A stretch of 64,000 nucleotides of DNA. It comes from Ensifer adhaerens (lineage in GTDB: Bacteria; Pseudomonadota; Alphaproteobacteria; Rhizobiales; Rhizobiaceae). A program made the position numbers and the translations under genes. Positions 8,751 to 17,765 of this stretch are shown one piece after another. The notes under the pieces were generated by a model. It was given only the letters and a program-made list of their open reading frames with translations, was not told the origin of the DNA and ran no database searches. Location of the stretch: positions 3,777,001 to 3,841,000 of the forward strand of contig NZ_CP118610.1 in the NCBI RefSeq assembly GCF_028993555.1, in the 5' to 3' direction. Each line of letters begins with the position of its first letter. Within the stretch, counting starts at the first letter, position 1.

Positions 8751-9785
8751 ATGGGTTTCAAGATTGCAGTTGCAGGCGCCACCGGCAATGTCGGCCGGGA
8801 GATGCTGAACATCCTTTCCGAACGCGGCTTTCCCGCGGATGAAGTGGTCGCGCTTGCTTCCGCCCGCTCCCAGGGCACGGAAGTCTCCTTCGGCGACAAG
8901 ACCCTCAAGGTCAAGAACCTCGAAAACTACGATTTCTCCGATACCGACATCTGCCTGATGTCTGCCGGCGGCGCCGTATCGCTGAAGTATTCGCCGAAGA
9001 TCGGCCAGCAGGGCTGCGTCGTCATCGACAACTCTTCAGCCTGGCGCTACGACGCCGAGGTACCGCTGATCGTGCCGGAAGTGAACCCGGACGCGATTGC
9101 GCAGTTCACCAAGAAGAACATCATCGCCAACCCGAATTGCTCGACCGCCCAGCTCGTCGTCGCGCTGAAGCCGCTGCACGACCACGCCAAGATCAAGCGC
9201 GTCGTCGTCTCGACCTACCAGTCGGTTTCCGGCGCCGGCAAGGACGGCATGGATGAGCTCTTCAACCAGACCCGCGCCGTCTTCGTCGCCGATCCGATCG
9301 AATCGAAGAAGTTCACCAAGCGCATCGCCTTCAACGTCATCCCGCACATCGACGTGTTCATGGAAGACGGCTACACGAAGGAAGAGTGGAAGGTGCTGGC
9401 CGAAACCAAGAAGATGCTCGACCCGAAGATCAAGGTGACCTGCACGGCCGTGCGCGTTCCCGTCTTCATCGGCCATTCGGAATCGGTCAACATCGAGTTC
9501 GAAAACGAGATCACCGCAGACGAGGCACGCGACATCCTGCGCGAGGCACCGGGTTGCCTGGTCGTCGACAAGCATGAAAACGGCGGCTACGTCACGCCGT
9601 ACGAATGCGCCGGCGAAGACGCGACCTACATCTCGCGCATCCGCGAAGACGCAACGGTCGAAAACGGCCTCAACCTGTGGGTCGTCTCCGACAACCTGCG
9701 CAAGGGTGCCGCACTGAACGCGATCCAGATTGCCGAGCTTCTGGTCAACCGCGGTCTCATCAAGCCGCGCAAGCAGGCCGCCTGA
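8751..9785 (+). CDS. asd: Aspartate-semialdehyde dehydrogenase
   Basis: Asd reduces aspartyl-4-phosphate to the semialdehyde with NADPH, feeding lysine/diaminopimelate, threonine and methionine synthesis. The 344-residue protein has the N-terminal Rossmann motif GATGNVGREM, the active-site cysteine in NPNCSTAQLV (about residue 129) and the STYQSVSGAG block. Length and motifs match the bacterial family. It is followed by a strong terminator at 9809-9840. Confidence 0.97.
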   Translation: MGFKIAVAGATGNVGREMLNILSERGFPADEVVALASARSQGTEVSFGDKTLKVKNLENYDFSDTDICLMSAGGAVSLKYSPKIGQQGCVVIDNSSAWRYDAEVPLIVPEVNPDAIAQFTKKNIIANPNCSTAQLVVALKPLHDHAKIKRVVVSTYQSVSGAGKDGMDELFNQTRAVFVADPIESKKFTKRIAFNVIPHIDVFMEDGYTKEEWKVLAETKKMLDPKIKVTCTAVRVPVFIGHSESVNIEFENEITADEARDILREAPGCLVVDKHENGGYVTPYECAGEDATYISRIREDATVENGLNLWVVSDNLRKGAALNAIQIAELLVNRGLIKPRKQAA

Positions 9786-9808
9786 AAACGGCAATTGAGC
9801 AATTCGCT

Positions 9809-9840
9809 CCCGCCAAGCCCATTCGGGCTTGGCGGGTTTC
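9809..9840 (+). terminator. Terminator of asd
   Basis: 12-base perfect stem CCCGCCAAGCCC/GGGCTTGGCGGG with a 4-base loop followed by TTTC, 24 bases after the asd stop. Confidence 0.85.
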
Positions 9841-9868
9841 CTGTTTCACGATCGCGGCCGTTTCGCCC

Positions 9869-9884
9869 GGCTTCACGTGAAACC
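9869..9884. other. Weak parS-like site
   Basis: GGCTTCACGTGAAACC matches TGTTTCACGTGAAACA at 13 of 16 positions, non-coding, between asd and the transglycosylase. It is 37 kb from the putative origin, so low confidence as a ParB site. Confidence 0.3.
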
Positions 9885-9963
9885 ACGAAAAAGTTACCGC
9901 CGCCTCCGGCAGGTGACACGGCCGGCGAAGGCTGGCATTTTTGAAAGCAATGAGATTCGGGCT

Positions 9964-10800
9964 ATGACGGGGTATTTCATGCACAGGGCAAAGTGCGTAG
10001 CGGTGGGGCTTGCTGCCCTGGTTTCGACTGCAGTTTTTCCGGCGGTGGCATCCGCCGCCCAATGCGGCAATGACGGAAGCGGATTTGCTGCCTGGGTGCA
10101 GAACTTCAAGCAGGAAGCCTCCGGCAACGGCATCAGCCCCCAGGTGCTCGACCGTGCGCTCTCCGGCGTCTCCTACAACAAGGCGACGATCCGTGCCGAC
10201 CGCGGCCAGAAGAGCTTCAAGCTTTCGCTCGACCAGTTCATGCAGAAGCGCGGCGGTCAGACGATCATTTCCCGCGGCAAGAAGATGAAGCAGCAGAATG
10301 CAGCGCTCTTCACCAGCATTGAACGCCGCTTCGGCGTGCCGGCCGGCCCGCTGATCGCGATCTGGGGCATGGAAACCGGCTTTGGCGGCTTCATGGGCAA
10401 GGAGCATACGCTCTCGGCCGTCTCGACGCTCGCCTATGACTGCCGCCGCTCGGACTACTTCACCGACCAGCTCTACGCCGCCCTGCAGCTCGTGCAGCGC
10501 GGTGATCTGAGCCCCGATGCACGCGGCGCGGCGCACGGCGAGATCGGCCAGACCCAGTTCCTTCCGGCCAACGTCCTGAAGTACGGGGTCGATGGCGACG
10601 GCAACGGCCACATCGACATGGTTCGCTCCAAGGCCGACGCGCTGGCCTCGACCGCCAACTTCCTGCGTGGCCATGGCTGGCAGCCGGGTGCCGGGTATCA
10701 GCCAGGCCAGGCGAATTTTGGCGCTATCCAGGGCTGGAACGCGGCGACCGTCTACCAGCAGGCAATCGCCATCATCGGCGCCGAGATCGACGGTCTCTGA
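9964..10800 (+). CDS. Lytic murein transglycosylase, MltB-like (SLT_2 domain)
   Basis: A 278-residue exported peptidoglycan lytic transglycosylase. The N-terminus (MTGYFMHRAKCVAVGLAALV then AVASAA) is a signal peptide, probably cut by signal peptidase I after A-S-A. The catalytic glutamate lies in GMETGFGGF (about residue 137), and GEIGQTQFLP is the second conserved block of the MltB/SLT_2 fold. It cleaves the MurNAc-GlcNAc bond to form anhydro-MurNAc. There is no lipobox cysteine. ATG 9979 is an equally possible start; the TTG at 9829 overlaps the asd terminator and is rejected. Confidence 0.9.
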   Translation: MTGYFMHRAKCVAVGLAALVSTAVFPAVASAAQCGNDGSGFAAWVQNFKQEASGNGISPQVLDRALSGVSYNKATIRADRGQKSFKLSLDQFMQKRGGQTIISRGKKMKQQNAALFTSIERRFGVPAGPLIAIWGMETGFGGFMGKEHTLSAVSTLAYDCRRSDYFTDQLYAALQLVQRGDLSPDARGAAHGEIGQTQFLPANVLKYGVDGDGNGHIDMVRSKADALASTANFLRGHGWQPGAGYQPGQANFGAIQGWNAATVYQQAIAIIGAEIDGL

Positions 10801-10853
10801 TCGAATCCCATTCGCGCATCTCTCCGGATGCACGATGCCTTTCGGAAGATTGC

Positions 10854-10883
10854 AAAGCCCGGATCGACGATCCGGGCTTTTTT
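10854..10883 (+). terminator. Terminator of the transglycosylase gene
   Basis: GCCCGGATCG/CGATCCGGGC inverted repeat followed by seven T. Almost the same hairpin occurs after trcR at 28645-28677. It may also serve the convergent carbonic anhydrase gene. Confidence 0.85.
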
Positions 10884-10888
10884 GCTGG

Positions 10889-11542
10889 TTACATGCCCGG
10901 GCGGGAGAAGTCGCCGGTCGTCGGATCCATGACCCAGAGTTCGCCGGTCGAGATGTCGAACCAGGCGCCGTGCAGATGCAGCTTGCCCTTGGCCTCGAGG
11001 ATCTGAACGCAAGGGAAGGTGCGCAGGTTGGCAAGCGAGTTGCGGATCGAAACCCGTTCGAGCGCACGCTGCCGTTCCGCCTGGGTCATGACGTCGTTGC
11101 TCTGGATCTGCTCGGCGGCAGGCTTCAGGAGGTTCATCCAGCGACCGATGAAATCGCCCGGCGACAAGGGCTCGGCATCCGGATCGAGCGCCGCCTTGAT
11201 ACCGCCGCAGCGGCCATGTCCCATCACGACAATGTCGCTGACGCGCAGCGACTGCACGGCGAACTCGAGCGCGGCCGACGTCGAATGGTAATGTCCATCC
11301 GGCTCGTATGGCGGCATCAGATTGGCAACGTTGCGCACGACGAAGAGTTCGCCCGGCCCGCTATCGAAGACAGTTTCAGGTGCTGCCCGCGAGTCGCAAC
11401 AGGCGACAACCATCGTCCTCGGCTTCTGGCCGGTTTCCGCCAGCGCCTTGTAGCGCTTCTGCTGTTCGCTGAAGCGGCCGTTCATGAAGTTGTGGTAGCC
11501 GTTCAGAAGGTGGTCCGGAAAACGCTGCTGCTGCTTGTCCAT
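10889..11542 (-). CDS. Beta-class carbonic anhydrase
   Basis: A 217-residue zinc enzyme interconverting CO2 and bicarbonate. The zinc/active-site motifs are CDSRAAPE (about residues 48-55) and HGRCGG (about 108-113), both intact. NVANLMPPYEPD between them is typical of the beta class (CynT/Can). Convergent with the transglycosylase gene; upstream lies a GC-rich 130-base gap before pdxY. Confidence 0.95.
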   Translation of the reverse strand: MDKQQQRFPDHLLNGYHNFMNGRFSEQQKRYKALAETGQKPRTMVVACCDSRAAPETVFDSGPGELFVVRNVANLMPPYEPDGHYHSTSAALEFAVQSLRVSDIVVMGHGRCGGIKAALDPDAEPLSPGDFIGRWMNLLKPAAEQIQSNDVMTQAERQRALERVSIRNSLANLRTFPCVQILEAKGKLHLHGAWFDISTGELWVMDPTTGDFSRPGM

Positions 11543-11672
11543 CGATTACTCCGCTGCTGCTTCGAGCGGGATGAGCGGAATTCCGCCCGCATCACGCCCC
11601 GCCATGAAAATCATCATGACCTAAAGTTCAATCCACGATGCCACAAGGGCTGCTGCCCATGAACAGTTTCTT

Positions 11673-12566
11673 CTATTTGCGCCGGATCTGATTCGGATGC
11701 ACCAGGCGGCGCATCTGCACCATCGCCATCGGCGTCGACAGGCTCGAAGCGTCCTGCTCGATCGTCAACTCGTCGGCGCCGCGCTTCACGCTTCGCGCGA
11801 TGATTTCGAACACGCTTGCGGTCGCCATCTGCAAGGCGCGCTCTTCCGACAGCCCTTCCAGAAGCCGCGCCAGAAACACGGCAGTCAGCAGGTCGCCGGT
11901 GCCATTCGGCGGGTTCTCGACCAGCCGATGCTCGGCGAGTAGCGCGTGATTGCCCGATAGGAAGAGATTGCCGGTACCGCCGCTCATCATCGGCACCGCT
12001 GATGTCACCAGCACGCGGGCCGGACCGAGGCCGAGGGCGGCATCGAGGATCGCCGTATTCGTTTCCAGCGTCGCGCCGGCGAGCCATGCGAGCTCGAAGC
12101 GGTTCGGTGTCGCCAGGTTGGCAAGCGGCAGCAGCTGGTCGCGAATGGCCGTTGCGGTTGCCTCCGGAACATAGAGCCCGCCGGCATCGCCGATGACGGG
12201 ATCGCAGGCGTAGATCAGCTTGGGACTGCGCTCCCTGAGAGCTGTCACCAGCCGCGCGACGCCTTCAGCCTGGCCGGGCGAGCCGAGATAGCCCGAAAGC
12301 ACAGCGCGCACCTCGCCAACCCACGGCGCGGCGATGAGATCGTCAATCACGGACTGGAAGTCCGCATCCGAAATGGTGACGCGGGTGGAGCGCCCGTGTC
12401 CGGGATGCCAGGGAAGAATGACCGTCGGCAGTGCCCACACCGGATGCCCCAGCGTCTCCAACGCGAACACCGCAGCCCGGTTGCCGACCTTGCCACGCAC
12501 GACATGGCTCGAGATGACGATGACGGCGCCGGGCAGGGAGGGCATTTCGGGCATCGACGAGTCCAA
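11673..12566 (-). CDS. pdxY: Pyridoxal kinase
   Basis: PdxY phosphorylates pyridoxal in vitamin B6 salvage. The 297-residue ribokinase-fold protein has SSHVVRGKVGNRAA near the N-terminus (the family's S-x-V-x-G-x-V-G-N), a YVCDPV-like YACDPVIGD block near residue 130 and the anion hole NGTGDLLTAVFLARLL near 220. An ATG at 12554 or 12545 would shorten it by 4 or 7 residues. Transcribed divergently from the glutamate dehydrogenase gene. Confidence 0.92.
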   Translation of the reverse strand: MDSSMPEMPSLPGAVIVISSHVVRGKVGNRAAVFALETLGHPVWALPTVILPWHPGHGRSTRVTISDADFQSVIDDLIAAPWVGEVRAVLSGYLGSPGQAEGVARLVTALRERSPKLIYACDPVIGDAGGLYVPEATATAIRDQLLPLANLATPNRFELAWLAGATLETNTAILDAALGLGPARVLVTSAVPMMSGGTGNLFLSGNHALLAEHRLVENPPNGTGDLLTAVFLARLLEGLSEERALQMATASVFEIIARSVKRGADELTIEQDASSLSTPMAMVQMRRLVHPNQIRRK

Positions 12567-12679
12567 TCCTTCGGTCTAGAAACTCTGATCACCCGACTGT
12601 CACCGCCCTGTCAACAGGCGATGGCAGATAGGTCCGGTGGAAGCCGCTGGCGTTTTCGTGCTTTTTCATCGATTTTCGA

Positions 12680-12770
12680 GCAATTTTCGCGAAATTGCCT
12701 TCGATTTAAATGGATTTAAGCTGTTTTCACGTGAAATTCTCCAATTTTTGGCTCGATTTTGCCGAAATCG
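12680..12770. promoter_or_regulatory. Palindrome cluster upstream of the glutamate dehydrogenase gene
   Basis: AT-rich non-coding DNA between pdxY and gdh holds several inverted repeats: GCAATTT/AAATTGC (12680-12698), a CACGTG core in TTTTCACGTGAAA (12724-12736), and CGATTT/AAATCG (12754-12770). A parS reading of the middle one is weak (12/16). Together they look like regulator sites or promoter architecture for gdh and/or pdxY. No specific regulator can be named. Confidence 0.45.
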
Positions 12771-12839
12771 GCGTAAAAAGCGGTCGCCATTAGCCATGGT
12801 TCTGATAGGGTTTGGCCTATCATGAATGGGAGAGACTTC

Positions 12840-15800
12840 ATGGGCGTGAAATACAATCCGAAGCGGGACAGACACATCGACGCAGCAAAGGCGGCCGCCA
12901 TCAAACTGGGCGTCGATGCACTGGCGCCGGAGATCCTCTTCGGTGGGGCCAGCAACGACGACCTCGATCTCTATTCGGCGGACATGCTGGCGCTGACCGC
13001 AGCCCACGCACATCGCGAACTCGCCCGCTGGGATGGTGGCAAGCCGCAGGTTTCGGTCGAGACCGTCGCCGGCATCGCACCTGCAGGTACTGAGGTTTCG
13101 GTCATCGCCGTTACCGAACACAACATGCCGTTCCTTTATGATTCGGTCATGGGTGAGATCACCAGCACCCACCGTGACATCCATCTTGCGATCCACCCGA
13201 TCCTGGTCCAGGAGCCCGGCAAGGCCGCGAAACTCTTCGATCCGGAAGAACCAAGCGATCCCGCACACCGCGTCAGCCACATCCAGATCCACCTGACCAA
13301 GCTTGCGCCTGTCGAGGCCGAGCAGCTCAGCAACCGCATCCGCGACGTTCTGGAACAGGTGCACCAGACCGTGCACGACTGGCCGGCGATGACGGCGCAG
13401 CTCGACCAGGCGATGCAGGAGCTCGAAGCCTACAACGCCTCTCGCAAGAAGAGTGACCGCGACGAAGCGCTCGCCTTTCTTCGCTGGCTGCGCGACAACA
13501 ATTTCACCTTCCTCGGCATGCGCGAATACACCTATTCCGGCAAGGGCGGGAAAGCGACGGTCGAGCGCGGCAAGGGAAGGGGCCTCGGCATTCTCTCCAA
13601 CCCCGACGTGCGCGTTCTGCGCCAGGGCAAGGATGCCGTGCTGACCACGCCGGAGATCCTCGCCTTCCTCGAAAGCCCGGATTTCCTGATCGTCACCAAG
13701 GCCAACGTCAAGTCGGTCGTCCATCGCCGCGCCTATATGGACTATATCGGCGTCAAGCGTTTCGATGCCGACGGCAACGTCGCCGGCGAACTGCGCATCG
13801 TCGGCCTCTTTACCTCCTCGGCCTATACCCGCCAGGCGGCCGAAATTCCGCTTTTGCGCCACAAGATCGAGAAGATCGTCGACCATTTCGGCTATGATCC
13901 GCAGAGCCACTCCGGCAAGATGCTCGACAACACGCTGGAATCCTATCCGCGCGACGACCTCTTCCAGATCGATGTCGGTCTGCTGGCCGCCTTCTGCGAA
14001 CAGATCAACGAACTCGGCGACCGGCCGCGCATCCGAGTGCTGCCGCGCATCGATCATTTCGACCGCTTCGTCTCGGTCATCGTCTTCGTGCCGCGCGAGC
14101 AGTACGATTCGGACGTCCGCGAGAAGATCGGCGACTACCTGAAGACGGTCTATGACGGCCGCGTCTCGGCCTACTACCCGGCCTTCCCGGAAGGCGGCCT
14201 CGCCCGCGTTCACTTCATCATCGGCCGCTCGGCCGGCAAGACGCCACGCATTCCGCAGGCCAAGCTTGAAGAAGCGGTGCGTGGCATCGTCACCCGCTGG
14301 ATCGACCGGTTCGACCTGCTCGCCCGCAAGGACGGCATCGAACTCGATGTCGACAATGCCTACCAGTCGTTCTTCACGCCGGCGGAAGCCTATGCCGATC
14401 TCTCGGATATCGCCGCCTGCAAGGGGCCGGATCCGATCCGGATCGAGTTCTACAACTATCCGCGTGCCACCACCCGCGCCGATACGGCTGAGCTGAAGAT
14501 CTTCCATGCCAGCGAACCGGTATCGCTGTCGCGCCGCGTGCCGCTGTTGGAAAACCTTGGCTTCCGGGTGATCAGCGAACAGACTTACGATATCGGCGTC
14601 AACGCCCACGGCGAAGAAAAGCGCAAGGTCGTGCTGCACGACATGGAGCTGATCCACCGCGACGGACATGCACTGAACCTCGACAAGAGCGGCCCAGCGC
14701 TGGAAGAAGCCTTTCTTGCCGCTTGGAACGGCACGATCGAGGACGACAACTTCAACCGGCTGATCCTGCTTTCAGGTCTCAATGCCCGCGAAGTGACGGT
14801 GCTGCGCGCCTATGCCCGCTACCTGCGTCAGGCCGGCATTACCTATTCGCAAGGCTACATCGCCGACACGCTGAACAAGTATCCGGCAATTGCCGCTGAT
14901 ATCTTCAAGCTGTTCGTGACACGCATGGATCCGAAGCTCGAGGAAAAGCCGCGCGCCAAGAAGTGCAACGCCCTGCTCGCCTCGATCGAGGATGCGCTTT
15001 CGGCGGTTCCGAGCCTTGACGAAGACCGGATTCTCCGCCGCTACGTCAACGCGATCGAAGCGACGCTTCGCACCAACTACTTCCAGCACGATGCAGACGG
15101 CAAGCCGCGCGCGGTTCTCGCCTTCAAGCTTGATCCCAAGCAGCTCGATGGCCTGCCGGAGCCGCGTCCATTCCGCGAAATCTTCGTCTACGGCACCGAA
15201 GTCGAGGGCGTGCACCTGCGCTTCGGCAAGGTCGCCCGTGGCGGCCTGCGCTGGTCGGACCGTGCGCAGGACTACCGCACGGAAGTGCTCGGCCTGGTCA
15301 AGGCACAGCAGGTGAAGAATGCGGTGATCGTACCGGTTGGCGCCAAGGGCGGCTTCTATCCGAAGCAACTGCCGGTCGGCGGCAGCCGCGACGAGATCTT
15401 CAAGGCCGGCACCGAAGCCTACAAGACCTACATCCGCACGCTGCTGTCGGTCACCGACAACATCGTCGGCCAGGATATCGTGCCGCCGGCCGATACGCTG
15501 CGCCATGACGGCGACGATCCCTACTTCGTCGTTGCCGCCGACAAGGGCACCGCAACCTTCTCCGACACGGCCAACGGCCTGGCGCAGGAAGCGGGTTTCT
15601 GGCTCGACGACGCCTTCGCCTCCGGCGGCTCCGCCGGCTACGACCACAAGAAGATGGGCATCACCGCCCGCGGCGCCTGGGAGACCGTCAAGCGGCACTT
15701 CCGCGAGATGGACACCGACATCCAGACGACGCCCTTCACCGTTGCCGGCGTCGGCGACATGTCCGGTGACGTCTTCGGCAACGGCATGCTGCTCTCCGAG

Positions 15801-17633
15801 AAGATCCGCCTGATTGCCGCTTTCGATCACCGCGACATCTTCATCGATCCATCGCCGGATATCGATGGCTCCTTCGCCGAGCGCACGCGCATGTTCGCCC
15901 TGCCGCGTTCGAGCTGGCAGGACTATGACCGCAAGACGCTTTCGGAAGGCGCGATGATCATCTCGCGTGCCGAAAAATCGGTGACACTGACGCCGCAGGC
16001 GATGGCCGCCATCGGCCTCGACAAGCAGAAGGCGACGCCCTTCGAGATCATGAACGCGATCCTGAAGAGCCAGGTCGATCTTCTCTGGTTCGGCGGTATC
16101 GGCACCTATGTGCGAGGCAGCAACGAAACGGACGCGGAAGTCGGCGACCGCGCCAACGACGCGATCCGCGTGACAGCCGAAGAAGTTCGCGCCCGGGTCA
16201 TTGGCGAGGGCGCCAACCTCGGCGTTACCCAGAAGGGCCGCATCGGCTTCGGACTCAACGGCGGTCGCTGCAACTCGGACGCCATCGACAACTCGGCCGG
16301 CGTCAACTCCTCCGACGTCGAGGTCAACATCAAGATCGCGCTTGCTTCGGCCATGCGCGATGGTCGCCTGACCCGTCCGAAGCGCAACACGCTGCTCGCC
16401 TCGATGACCGAGGAAGTGGGCCATCTGGTGCTGCGCAACAACTACGAACAATCGCTGGCGATCTCGCTGACCGCGATGCAAGGGCTCGGCAACCGCACGA
16501 CGCTTGGCCGGCTCATGACCCGCCTCGAGGCCGACGGCCATCTCAACCGCAAGGTCGAGACGCTGCCGACCGACCAGGCGATGACAGAACGCTACCAGGC
16601 CGGCAAGCCGTTGACCCGTGCGGAAATCGGCGTGCTGCTCTCCTACTCCAAGCTCGTTCTCTTCGATGAGTTGATCGCGAGCGAACTGCCCGACGATCCG
16701 TACTTCACGGCGACGCTGGAGCGTTACTTCCCGGCGAAGATGCGCAAGAGCTATGCCGGCGACATTCACGGCCATCGCCTGCGCCGCGAAATCATCGCGA
16801 CGATCCTCGCCAACGAGGTCATCAACCGCGGTGGCCCGGCTTTCGTGTCGACTTTGACGGATGCCACCGGCTTCCTCTCGGCCGACGTCGTCAAGGCCGC
16901 TGTGCTGGCGCTCGACGGCTTTGACCTGCCGCGCATCTACGACGAGATCGACGCGCTCGACAACAAGATCGGCGGCGACCTGCAGAACATCCTCTACCAG
17001 GAAGTCGGCCGCATCTTCACGCTCGTCACCGAGCGGGCGCTGCGTACCCATGCGGCAACCGGCTCCGTCTCCGAAGCCGTATCACGCCTGGGCGACGGCC
17101 TGCAGAAGCTGCGCGCGACGATGCGGACCGCGGTCTCGGGCGAGAGTGCCGAAGAAGCACGGTTGAAGACGGCAGCCTTCGTCGAGGGCGGCGTACCGGC
17201 CAAGCTCGCCGAGGAGATTTCGGAACTGGCGCTGATGACGCTCGTGCCCGAGATCATGCAGATTGCCGCTGAAACCGGCGAGACGCTGAGCCGCACGGCC
17301 CAGGGCTACTTCGCCGTCACCGATACGCTTCGGATCAACCGGCTGCTCGCCGCTTCCGACCGTGTCCCGGCAACGGAGCAGTTCGAGGCAATGGCCCTGT
17401 CGCGGGCCGTATCGGATATCGCCGCCGCACGGCGCGATATCACCGCGGCAGCGCTGCGCGCGCAGAAGAAGGACCGCAATCCGGTTGCCGCCTGGGAAGA
17501 GAGCGAGCGCGTCCGTGTCGCCCAGGCGACGGGCCAGTTGCGGCTCCTGACCGAGAAGGGCGAAACGACGCTCGCCAAGATCACCGTCGCCGCAGGTCTC
17601 CTCAACGACCTGGCACGGGGAAGGGCGAAGTAG
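12840..17633 (+). CDS. NAD-specific glutamate dehydrogenase, large (about 180 kDa) type
   Basis: A 1597-residue enzyme of the large GDH class (Streptomyces/Pseudomonas/Caulobacter type) that oxidises glutamate to 2-oxoglutarate and ammonium. The long N-terminal region holds regulatory ACT-like domains. The catalytic core begins near residue 780 with KVARGGLRWSDR (about 795) and VPVGAKGGF (about 830), followed by GDMSGDVFGNGM and the nucleotide-binding segment. I chose ATG 12840 because GGGAGAG sits just before it; ATG 12822 is in frame but has no ribosome site. The role is glutamate catabolism and N/C balance. The upstream region is rich in palindromes. Confidence 0.95.
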   Translation: MGVKYNPKRDRHIDAAKAAAIKLGVDALAPEILFGGASNDDLDLYSADMLALTAAHAHRELARWDGGKPQVSVETVAGIAPAGTEVSVIAVTEHNMPFLYDSVMGEITSTHRDIHLAIHPILVQEPGKAAKLFDPEEPSDPAHRVSHIQIHLTKLAPVEAEQLSNRIRDVLEQVHQTVHDWPAMTAQLDQAMQELEAYNASRKKSDRDEALAFLRWLRDNNFTFLGMREYTYSGKGGKATVERGKGRGLGILSNPDVRVLRQGKDAVLTTPEILAFLESPDFLIVTKANVKSVVHRRAYMDYIGVKRFDADGNVAGELRIVGLFTSSAYTRQAAEIPLLRHKIEKIVDHFGYDPQSHSGKMLDNTLESYPRDDLFQIDVGLLAAFCEQINELGDRPRIRVLPRIDHFDRFVSVIVFVPREQYDSDVREKIGDYLKTVYDGRVSAYYPAFPEGGLARVHFIIGRSAGKTPRIPQAKLEEAVRGIVTRWIDRFDLLARKDGIELDVDNAYQSFFTPAEAYADLSDIAACKGPDPIRIEFYNYPRATTRADTAELKIFHASEPVSLSRRVPLLENLGFRVISEQTYDIGVNAHGEEKRKVVLHDMELIHRDGHALNLDKSGPALEEAFLAAWNGTIEDDNFNRLILLSGLNAREVTVLRAYARYLRQAGITYSQGYIADTLNKYPAIAADIFKLFVTRMDPKLEEKPRAKKCNALLASIEDALSAVPSLDEDRILRRYVNAIEATLRTNYFQHDADGKPRAVLAFKLDPKQLDGLPEPRPFREIFVYGTEVEGVHLRFGKVARGGLRWSDRAQDYRTEVLGLVKAQQVKNAVIVPVGAKGGFYPKQLPVGGSRDEIFKAGTEAYKTYIRTLLSVTDNIVGQDIVPPADTLRHDGDDPYFVVAADKGTATFSDTANGLAQEAGFWLDDAFASGGSAGYDHKKMGITARGAWETVKRHFREMDTDIQTTPFTVAGVGDMSGDVFGNGMLLSEKIRLIAAFDHRDIFIDPSPDIDGSFAERTRMFALPRSSWQDYDRKTLSEGAMIISRAEKSVTLTPQAMAAIGLDKQKATPFEIMNAILKSQVDLLWFGGIGTYVRGSNETDAEVGDRANDAIRVTAEEVRARVIGEGANLGVTQKGRIGFGLNGGRCNSDAIDNSAGVNSSDVEVNIKIALASAMRDGRLTRPKRNTLLASMTEEVGHLVLRNNYEQSLAISLTAMQGLGNRTTLGRLMTRLEADGHLNRKVETLPTDQAMTERYQAGKPLTRAEIGVLLSYSKLVLFDELIASELPDDPYFTATLERYFPAKMRKSYAGDIHGHRLRREIIATILANEVINRGGPAFVSTLTDATGFLSADVVKAAVLALDGFDLPRIYDEIDALDNKIGGDLQNILYQEVGRIFTLVTERALRTHAATGSVSEAVSRLGDGLQKLRATMRTAVSGESAEEARLKTAAFVEGGVPAKLAEEISELALMTLVPEIMQIAAETGETLSRTAQGYFAVTDTLRINRLLAASDRVPATEQFEAMALSRAVSDIAAARRDITAAALRAQKKDRNPVAAWEESERVRVAQATGQLRLLTEKGETTLAKITVAAGLLNDLARGRAK

Positions 17634-17713
17634 CAGGACGAACGCGGATGCGGGCAGTTTTTTCGCCCGCACCCTGCTCTGGACCTTTTGGAATCGGTCG
17701 AATTGAAGATAGG

Positions 17714-17747
17714 CTGCGCCGCGCGTTCGAGAGGACGCGCGGCGCAG
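17714..17747 (+). other. Long perfect hairpin in the leader of the MFS gene
   Basis: A 13-base perfect stem (CTGCGCCGCGCGT / ACGCGCGGCGCAG) with an 8-base loop, 80 bases after the gdh stop and 19 bases before the MFS start codon. A smaller hairpin, GCGGGC/GCCCGC, with a T-rich loop lies at 17650-17670. No T run follows the long stem, so it may act on mRNA stability or translation rather than as a terminator. Confidence 0.6.
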
Positions 17748-17765
17748 TCGTTTCGGGAGGGGACC

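Noticed and set aside
11563..11602. GCGGAATTCCGC palindrome with RIME-like flanks upstream of the carbonic anhydrase gene
   Set aside because: Only part of the repeat pattern is present and the second hairpin is missing, so I do not call it a repeat copy.
12723..12738. CACGTG-centred site upstream of the glutamate dehydrogenase as a parS
   Set aside because: Only 12 of 16 and 34 kb from the putative origin; kept only as part of the palindrome cluster.
12666..14669. 667-residue antisense frame opposite the glutamate dehydrogenase N-terminus
   Set aside because: GC-codon shadow; the plus-strand protein has clear GDH motifs through the same stretch. The same applies to 14772-17051.
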